Shown in pieces: positions 25,286-35,300 of a stretch of DNA of 46,373 nucleotides. Both the position numbers and the translations under genes were made by a program. The notes beneath the pieces are model-generated. The model searched no databases. It was not told the origin of the DNA and was given only the letters and a program-made list of their open reading frames with translations. Position 1 is the first letter of the stretch; the number at the start of each line of letters is the position of its first letter. Source of the DNA: Bacteroidales bacterium (GTDB lineage Bacteria > Bacteroidota > Bacteroidia > Bacteroidales > UBA4181); NCBI GenBank assembly GCA_031275285.1, contig JAISOY010000186.1, positions 1 through 46,373 on the forward strand. The letters are read 5' to 3'.

Positions 25286-26308
25286 TTATCTAAAGCTTTC
25301 CTTATCACCGAACATTTTAAACTTAACAACATCGGGACATGGTATGGAACCCCTTCTGTTTGACTTGTTTCCTTCATTAAAGGAGAATGAAACGGTTATT
25401 TCATGGGAACCACCTGTAGCCGGTCCTAAATTAGATACGGTAAAATCATAACTATATCCAATGGCAATATTATTAAAGGCGACACCGACAGTGAAGATGA
25501 GGGCATCATAAGACGGATGGTCCTTACTGGGTAATCCCCTCCATCCGACACCCAGCAATAACGGCGCACGATACCAGTTGGCGCCAATATCGAGCTGGTA
25601 GTAACCCTCGGACATCTTGAACATATAATTCATAGAAATCACTTCAGGTGTTCTACCGACATTGTTCCTTAACCCGAAATTGATACCTCCGAATTGGGAC
25701 CATTGGATAGGAATACGAGACTCATCCCGGCGGGTGGTCGACGCATTGGGACGCAATAAATGGTCGGCAGTAAGACCGAACCACATTCTCCGGTTATAAA
25801 GCACCACAGATGATCCGGCATCAAAGTAATAATAAGGTTTGGTATCCTGTTCCACACTGGAAGAACTCGTACCTGTCTCGGATATCTGATCGGGAAAAAT
25901 TGTACTTGAATACTTAATACTGCGTTGAGAATAAGAAAATGATATCCCCGGGCGGATCCGCCAATCATCATTGATATTAAAACGGTAGGAATACAAACCC
26001 TTGATTTGGGTCATTCCATATTTGGCGGAGCCCATAACATCCCTCAGAAAGACCAATCCGATGCCACTGTTGATGGCATAGAAATTATGGTCTATCCCTA
26101 CCGAATAGGTCAAAAATGAACCCGGTAGTTTTGCCCATTGGTCCCGGTAACTGACAAAGGCTCTTGAACCCAATGAATTTCCGGCAAAAGAGGGTGCGAT
26201 AAGCAACGGGCTGGCATAATATTGCGAGAACTGTGCATCCTGCGCAGATATCGGCAAACCCATGGAAACCACTATCACTAAAGTAAATATATAAAATCTT
26301 ATCATCAC
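25286..26308 (-). CDS. T9SS PorP/SprF-family outer-membrane protein (copy 2)
   Basis: The 340-residue protein has a signal peptide (FYIFTLVIVVSMGLPISA) and the family opening DAQFSQYYASPLLIAPSFAG, then SRAFVSYRDQWAKLPGSFLT. The remainder alternates beta strands (for example YQLDIGANWYRAPLLLGVGW, IAIGYSYDFTVSNLG and SHEITVSFSF) typical of the PorP/SprF barrel. It follows the giant adhesin gene by 65 bp in the same direction, an arrangement like that of SprB and SprF, where SprF is needed for export of the adhesin. Sequence differs widely from copy 1, so the two are old paralogues rather than a recent duplication. Confidence 0.88.
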   Translation of the reverse strand: MMIRFYIFTLVIVVSMGLPISAQDAQFSQYYASPLLIAPSFAGNSLGSRAFVSYRDQWAKLPGSFLTYSVGIDHNFYAINSGIGLVFLRDVMGSAKYGMTQIKGLYSYRFNINDDWRIRPGISFSYSQRSIKYSSTIFPDQISETGTSSSSVEQDTKPYYYFDAGSSVVLYNRRMWFGLTADHLLRPNASTTRRDESRIPIQWSQFGGINFGLRNNVGRTPEVISMNYMFKMSEGYYQLDIGANWYRAPLLLGVGWRGLPSKDHPSYDALIFTVGVAFNNIAIGYSYDFTVSNLGPATGGSHEITVSFSFNEGNKSNRRGSIPCPDVVKFKMFGDKESFR

Positions 26309-26373
26309 AATCTAATAACTATCTTTCTCCTTTTACGAAATATATGGTTAGGAAGTTACATATTTGTGCATCA

Positions 26374-29300
26374 TTATCTCAACAACAAGACATCACCCAT
26401 TTTAGAGAAAGTCTGGCCTGTTTCGAATACACCCTCGATCTTATAAACATATACACCTTCCTGACATAGCTGGCCTTTGAAATATCCATTCCATCCCCTG
26501 GTCGGGTCTTTCGTTTCGAAAATCAATTGTCCCCAACGATTATAGATGGTCAGATGGTACGAACGGGTCGGACTCAACACCGGAGGATAGAACAACCAGT
26601 TCTGGTAACCACGGTCGCTGATCTGGTCGCTGGGCTCTCCGTCTGTTTTTGGCTTAAAGGTATTCGGGAAGATCACATCGCCCGCATTTTCCAGTTCTAC
26701 AGCGCCCGGAATGGTCAGGGTAGTGACGCATTGTGGATCGGTATATGTCCCTGTAGTCAGGGTAATATCATAGCTTCCTGCTTTCCGGTAAATATGGTCA
26801 GGATTCATGGTCGTATCGATAGCCGATCCGTCACCCCAATCCCAACGATACCATATATCATATGGCTGTCCGAGACTATTCTGAGCCGTCGTATAATTAA
26901 AGGCACGAAGCGTCTGTCCTACCCACAGGAAGTCAGGTTTGACCTCGAAGGCAGCCCTTGGTACGGGATGCACCACTACCTGCTGTGTCGTGACACTTGG
27001 GAAGGCAGCATCACCGGTAACTGTAAGCGTTACGGTATATGTCCCTGCATCCTGGTAGGTATGTACCGGATTTTCCAGGCTCGATGTGGAGCCATCACCG
27101 AATGACCAGTTATATACCTTACCGTTCCGTGAATTATTTTTAAACTGAACCTCATACGGCATACAGGCGGGAGGCACCGAATCAAACCTTGCCACAGGAA
27201 CAGGCGCATCTATCTCTACCACCATTGTCTTGGAATTGGGGCATTCGTCGTTCCAGGTGCTTACATTCTGCGTGATCTCATATTTGCCCCATGCATTGAT
27301 GTGTACCGGGGAAGGATCGGGCAGGCTGGAAATAACACTGGGTGTTCCCGAACCTTGTTCTGCCAACGTCCAGCTATACCTCAGATTATTTTTATCAGCT
27401 GCCGGGATCTGGTTGGTGATGGTAATCGGCGCATCAGGATAGAACTGGAAGGATGGTGTAGCCACAAAATCAGCTACCGGTTTTCCGTATACCACGATCT
27501 CTTTGGTTACACTATCAGTACAGGTTCCCGACCACACTTTCAGCTCAACCTGATAAACTGCTGTATTAGACATACTTTGATTATCAAACGTATGGATCGG
27601 GTTGATCTGTGATGAAAGCACATTGTCGCCAAAATTCCAGATCACATTACCGTCGCCATAACCCCTAGAGCCATTCGTGAATTTCACCTCAAGCGGAGCG
27701 CAACCTATGGTATCCCCAACCGTCACGAAATCCGCCCTCACAAATGGGAACACGGTAATGCCTGTCGAAGTGGAGGCCGTACAACCCCATACATTCTCAG
27801 CAATCAACTCCGGATGTACCAGCGTATTTGAAGCCTGGGTGTTCGAATAAATATGTTTGGTCAAGGTACTCACCGCATAGGTAGTATCAGCCGAAACATC
27901 CCCGTACTCATAGACATACATCATACCGGTAGCCGGATTGAGATATGACTTGTTGGTAAAGATAACTTCCAGTGGCTGGCATCCCTGGTTCACGGAAATA
28001 TCAAAATCGACATGCGGTTCCGGATACAAAGTAAAAGGATGGGTAACCGTATCCCTGCACCACTGGTTGGATGCGGTCAGCAATACTTTCAGATACTGAG
28101 GATTACTATTGCTCGGATTTACATAACGATTGCTGGGCAACGGACCTGTCTGGGTCGGATAACCAGGACCAAAATTCCAGAGGTACTGGTTGGCACCCGT
28201 TGACTGATTGGCAAAACGGGCATCTACCGGGGAACAACCATCCGGCGGACCGTCGAACTCAGCTATTACTTCCGGACCGACGGAGATGTAGGTACTCGAT
28301 GAATTCTCACAAACATGCCAGCCAAAAGTATTGGATGAAGTGAGCGTCACCAGATGGTTATTCATCCGGCTTCCCGAAGTATTACTATACTTGTAATAAA
28401 ACGGATTGGTATCATATACATCCTTTTCATATGTATCCCCGAAAGACCAGTTATATTTAGTGGTCAACAGGTTTGACTGGGAAGTATTGGTAAATAACAC
28501 GGAATCCGGAGGACAGATATAACCCGTTACATTATGGATAAATGTTGCATTCGGAATAGGATACACGGTGATCAGCGTATCTTTGTTCTTATAGCATTTC
28601 TCTGCACCTATTCCGTTTTCCGCCTGTAACCACACATGATACACTTTCTTGGCAGAAGGAGAAGGATTGGCAAAAACAAAATTTAACGGATCTACTGTAG
28701 CCACACCATAATTCGGATCGCTGGGATTCGAAGAAACAGGCAGGCCATCGGCGGGTTTCGTGGGCATATCCCAATACCAGCGGAAAACCTGCGATCCTCT
28801 GGATATATTACGGATACCTGCGCCAAATGGAGCACATCCCGCTGTATCAGCCGTGAAATCTACGGTTAAGACGGGCATCACCTTAATAGTCTTCAGGGAA
28901 GTATCCTGACAGCCAAACTCATTGGTCGCCTTAAGGGTCAGCGTCTTAAATTCTGCAAAGAATGTCTCATTATTGAACTGATACAAGGTATCCGCACCCC
29001 TGTTAGGTACGCCGTCTACTTCCCATAAATACTGGGTAGCAGCCGTATTAACACCAGTACCCGGAGGAGAACCCGGAGTCCACTGAAGATTGTCGAACCA
29101 AAGGCTTTCCGGAGAACAGAGGAAAGCAGGTGCCGGGCTTGTCTTATCTGATGCGTAAAGTGTATATTCAGCTTTAGGTGCAGGACGGACAGTCACCGGT
29201 TTGGTAACATCGGCGCTACAAAAGTATTGCTGGGGCGTACCGGAATTATAAACGGCAGTGGCTGTCAATTTAACATTCACTACATCGGATTGGGAATATT

Positions 29301-32300
29301 TATTCGGAGCAGCTACCCGGCTCTGGAAAACCCACGAAGGATGCGGAACAGTAGCATCTGCAACATTATCTTCGTCAAAATCCCAGGCATAAGACTGGAT
29401 ATTCTGCGCAAAAGAGGTGAATTGCGTCGGGATCCGGGAAGCAGGCGTTACTTCCGACTGATCGCACACTTCAAAAGAATTGGCTGAAAAATCGACCTTC
29501 AGTTTAGGATATACAGTTATGGTCCGGCTCAGGGAACCGGAACAGAAATTACCATACCTGTCTTTATTTACCGTACTCAGGGCATTCAGGGTCAATACCC
29601 GTTGAATGGCCGTGGGCATATCATTGATATAGGTATGGGGTACCTCTGTATTGAATGGAGCAGGATCATCCGCCGTTAAATCACCCCAGTTAAGGAAGTA
29701 AGTGACATTGGCTTCATTGGCGGTATTTTTCGCTTTGATCAGGAAGTCTGCACATCCCTTATCATCAGACAGATCCATAGATGTCACAGGATCCGGATGG
29801 ACGCGTAATGTCTTTGTCGCAAAGTAACTGAGACATGCGTTGGCCCCGACTTCGGCAATGAAATATTTCGTATCCCCGACAGTACCTGTAGCCCTGTAGG
29901 GATTGCCATAGAAAACCATATTGGTGGTAGAATCGGTGTACCAATTGACGCTCTTTCCGGCATCCAGATCAAACATGGTCAAGCCGTTATGGCAATATTC
30001 CATAACATCAGAAGCCGGAGCTGCCGGTGTTTTCCTGATTTTCAACGATGTAAAGGTGGTGTCGCTGACACAGTTCTTATCATTGAATACATACACACCA
30101 TATCTTACATCGGCTTCGTCCAGCGGACCGGTATAATTCAATACCGCAGGCAACGCATTCGGGTGGGTCGTATCATCCGCCACATTGATGGAAGACTGGT
30201 TATTTGCCGTATTGATCGGAATATCCGCGCCATCGATCCGGTACCAGCGAATATAATTATCTGTTACACCATCCGTATTTTTACCAATACCGGTGGCCTG
30301 CACCAACTTATTCGCCACTGAAGAACAATAGGTCGGACCGGTTAAAGCCGGAGCATTAGGTGTAGGATTCACAGACACAAATACAGTATCCGCATCACTA
30401 CGGCACCCTCCATCCTCGGCTGTAAGGTAGACGAAGAAATTGGTAGTACCTGTAACGGTCGGGGTAAGCGTACCTCCATCCTTTACAATAAATCTATATG
30501 GATACCAATCCAGGGTCGATCCGGGGTCGCCCTGAACCAGGGTAGCGTTCAACTGTACCTGATCCCCTGCACAAATCGTGATGTTCGGACCGGCATCTAC
30601 AATAGGTTTAGGTACCACGGCGACGTATTGTTTCGCCGGAGGAGCCGTACAACCAAAATTATTGGTTTCCTGCACCGTAATATACCCTTTCCATGGCAAA
30701 GCCGGAGTAGGATATTCATAAACCTGAAATGCGCTGTTATCCGGAGAAGGAATGGACGGATGACCGGGTACCGGTGTCGGAAGTTCTTCATAACTCCAAC
30801 TATATGTAGAGCCCACGGTGGAAGGATTAACATCATACAGTATCCTTGGTTTACTTCCACCGACACAATTATCAGTTGGAGGAGATATTTTGGTATTTGG
30901 TATGGGATTGATCTGAACACGCACAAGCTGTGCTGCTGAGTTATTAGAACAAACTTTTGCCGGATTAACCTGGAAAGAAAGCTGTGGAAGAACGCTGATA
31001 GTCACGTTTTTTTGCGAACCACCCCACATGGTATTGGGTGGAAAATAATCACTACGCCGTGTCGTATCGCCTACAAAAGCAGGAAGGTTACCTGTTCCGT
31101 TGGTCGGGAAATTATTGAATACCGGTGATGTAGCCAACGGCAAAGACTGCATTTCGTTAAAATATCCGGTTTCAACTCTCCATATATAATCATAGGTATA
31201 GGTATTGCCACCGGGATTATCAGTCTGTACGCTAAAAGCAGCCGGATTGATCGGATCTCCCGCACATGCGGTCATATTGGCATAAGGTGTCAGCTGTGGT
31301 ACCGGAGCAACCATCATCGTGAACGTTTTGGGATCACTGTAACATCCGTCTTTTAACGACTTCACCGTATAAGTAGCCGTTAAGGTCGTCAATGTGGCAT
31401 TTACCGTATTAAAACCGGGCACGGCGGAACCGATATTATTGGTTTCATATTGATAGGGTAACCCGATCCTGTCCCCACTGGGGGTCCACTCATACGATAT
31501 ACCTGTGAAACTACTGCTGAATGTCGATGTAGCTGTCAACTCACTGGTACAGTAAATCTGATCTGCAGGAACAGTAACATCCGGGGTCGGCTTAATGATG
31601 ACCTTAAATTTAACGGTATCTCCCTGGCATCCGTTTACTTTGGCCGATGCCTCGAACTGACCGGTCAGGTTACCAGGCCCTGCATTTTCTTTAGTGGTGA
31701 AACTCGGAATATTCCCTGTTCCCGTAAGATTTAAAGGAGTAGTGGAATTACCACCGGAAATACCGGCATTATCCAATATCCATTTAATATCTCCCGATGG
31801 GGTATTCGGCAGGTTATCTGTCTTTATCTGGATGCCCGGCACCGTTATTTCCGGACACTCCCGTAGATCCTGGATCACCGACATCTTAGGCGCAGGCTTT
31901 AAAGTATACGGTATATATAATGTATTTACCGAGGAACAGAACTGACCCGATACGGGAGATTTATCCGATGATACGGCGGTCACTTCAACTGTAGCCACCT
32001 TGTTCGAAGAAGTATAATTCTTGTTCTTCCCGGCGGTAAATGCAGGGATATTTCCTGTCTGCGGGGTGGTCGGAAGGCCGACATCCACACTGGTGTTCCA
32101 GTTATAGGTAACCGTTACTCCTGGCTTGGTGATCTGGGAGGAGAAATTAATGCCACCAACTGATTCCCCGGGACAGAACGGTGCCGGAGTCGTTACCGGA
32201 TTAATTTTAGGAGAAGGATATATCGTATAGGTGAATGTAGCCGGAGTGGTATTCACACAACCGTACTGGGTCGTTGCGACTACCTGTACGGTAGCCACCC

Positions 32301-35300
32301 AATCATCCGGAGAATCATTGGTCCTGGGCGGGAAAGAAGGAATATCCCCTAAACCGCTGCCTGTTTTTCCTACATCATCACCGGTAAAGGTCCACTGAAT
32401 CTGACTGATCTGTGCTGCCGGTATATTACTGCTGGAAAGCGTCACAGCATCAAAGACCTCCGACGTGGTAGAACAGAGCGCCTGGTTATTGATGGCTGAG
32501 ATCAATGGTGTGGAGTGTGCAGTTAAGGTCACATCTGTCGGATTACCGTCACAGCCGTTCAACTTCGGAACCACCCTGACCACCATAGCCATATCAGATC
32601 CGGTAGTATTGACAGGTATTTCTATAGCGGTAACGCTGGAAGCACCTATTGTATGATTAAAGTTGTCCCCACTGGTGGTAAACGCATAAGAAGGAACATA
32701 AGCATATTCCGGAACAGGAACAATACTGTTGAAATAAGTACCCGGCGCATTGGCTCCGCAAAGCTCCTGGGAAGGGATCGACTTAATGATCGGACGGGGC
32801 TTCAATGTAACCGTGAATGATTCGGTAGCCACACAACCTTCCGCCGTAGACTTAACGGTCACGGTACCCACGCGATTGGTAGCACCGTTATTATCAGCCG
32901 TAGTGAATACGCTGGTAGTATATTCTTCGGGACTGACCGATCCCGGAACCAGAATAGCCGGACGGTCGGTGCCGGATAATCCCGTATTTTGTCCTGTATA
33001 GGTCCAGGTCATGGTAGCATTGGCCACACCCGTAGAGAAAGTGGTCAGATCCGACTGGGTCAGGGATTCGTTGGAACAATATTCCTGATTCGGATTAGTC
33101 AGTGTAATATCAGGACGTGGATTAACTTTCACCGTAAAGGTCTCCGGATCACTGGTACATCCGTCTACTGTAGCTGTCACTTTCAGATCGCCGGTTTCTG
33201 CCGTCACGCCGGAAGTAAGGCCGGCTTCCAGATACTTCAGATAAGGAGATACATTAACGGTAGCGGTTCCGTCAGACATTCCCGAATTCGGATGCGCTCC
33301 TGGATCTCCTGCCCAGGTATAGGTAACCGGTTTATTCAATGCAGGATTCAGGGACAATACAAAACTTTCCTGCGGGCAAAGCACCTTATCGGAAATAGGT
33401 GATAAGGCCGGTTTGGGTTTTACCGTTACATTGAATACCATGGGGATTGCGTCACAACCATCTAGCGAACCTACCACCGATACCGGATAGATCTGGTTGG
33501 TGGTGGTATTGTTGGCAGGCGCCGTAATGACTGCCGGATTTCCTGTAGTGGTGGTGCCATTAAAGGTCCATTTGTAGGTAACACCTGTCAGACCATTGGC
33601 ATTTGTAAAGGTTATGGTTGAATTGTCAGTCGGACAAAGAGAAATATCCGCTACCTGTGTGGTTATCGGAACCGGCTTAAAAGTAATGTCGATGGTAGCC
33701 TGGGCCGCGCTTCCGCAATTACTGGAAACCGTCCATCCAAATTTATATACGCCAGGCACGCTGACTTCAAATTCGGTAACGGGGGAAGTAGACGGCATAG
33801 CCGGGGAAACAACCGTTCCTGGACCTGAAACCAGTACCCATTCTCCACGTTCCCAGGGTTCCATTCCTCCTGGGTCCGTAGTAGTGCCGGTAAGTTCTTT
33901 CTTCAATCCGCAAACGACCGTAGAGGTCGGTTCTATTTTAGACGGATTGGGAAGTGCTTCGAAAGTCAGTTTGATCCGGTCGGAACAGCCTGCGCCTGCC
34001 GGATTATTCCATTCTACCTCGTACACACCCACAGCAGTAGCTGTAACAACGGCCGAAGGATCTGTCACATTACTGAAAGAAATAGGATCCGCCGGATTTA
34101 CTTTTACCCAGTTGGCTCCGGCTCCGGCTGTGGCGGTCATGGTAATGCTAGGTCCACAGGTGCTTTTATCCCCTCCGGCATCAAGATTGGCTGCCGTATT
34201 GATCTGATGGGTACCGGAAGGAGTACCGGTACAGGTCAGGGTCCCTACAGTCTGGGTTACACTGGTAATAGTCACATTAGTAACATCTGTACCTTCCTTG
34301 ATCATGGATGCGGGAACGGACAAAGAGGCTCCTGCTGCTACAGTTACTGTCTGAGAACCTGCACCTAGTTTATCAGTAGTATAGGTTACCGTATAAGTTC
34401 CTCCGGCATTGCCGGATAATACAAAATCAGGTGGATTGATGGTAGCATCCGTTTTTTCACAGATATTCTGGCTTCCGGACAATGTAGCCGTAGGCGTCTG
34501 ACGTATGATAATGGTAGCCGAACCAGAAGGTTGACCGGTACAAAGTCCACGGTCCTGGGTCACGGTTAGCACTTCAAAAGTATAAGTACCTGGACGTGTG
34601 GTCGCCACAGGATCAAATGTAATCAGTGGTATATTTATATTAGCACTGCCCGAACCTCCAGTTGTGCCAGCTATGGTTAATAAAGTCTGAGACCCCACAG
34701 GCGTCCCTCCTTTTCGCAACTGCCACACAATCTGCCAATTAGAATTTTTGATACCTGTAGCGTTTAAGGTAATATTTACGGAAGCAACATCATTACAAAC
34801 AGTTTGAGAACCTGTTACCGATGTTTTGGGAACAGGTAAAATCGTATGCTCCTGGGATAACATCGGAGATGAACAAAACTTATCTGCCTTACCAGATCGG
34901 TTGGCTGCTGAACTATATCTGAATACAACCCCAATTGTTCTCTTTATTCCGTCTGCTAAAGTGGTAGTTTCCGTAGTTTTACTCTGCGGATTATTTGTTC
35001 CAAAGTATGTACCATCCCATGTCCAATAATTTTGTGTGTTGACAGTTTCGTTGGATGCCCCAGACTGCCCCACTAATGTTATAGGATTTGGAGTCGGTGA
35101 AGTTTGCCATAAATAACTTGTATTGGAACATAAGTCATCTGTCGGCTTGTTTACCCAGGTAGGAGCAGATAGTACAGATCGTTTGAGAACCTTTGCCGTA
35201 CCCGTAATCTTAGGCGAAGCCGTTGAGGTACAGCCGGTTGTCAGGTCTTTTAATTGAGTAATTTTATAATCTGTTACCGTTCCGTTGGCCGGATTGGCGG

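Noticed and set aside
33596..34207. 203-codon plus-strand frame within the giant adhesin
   Set aside because: It mirrors the low-complexity threonine/glycine-rich adhesin sequence; many such frames occur along the gene.
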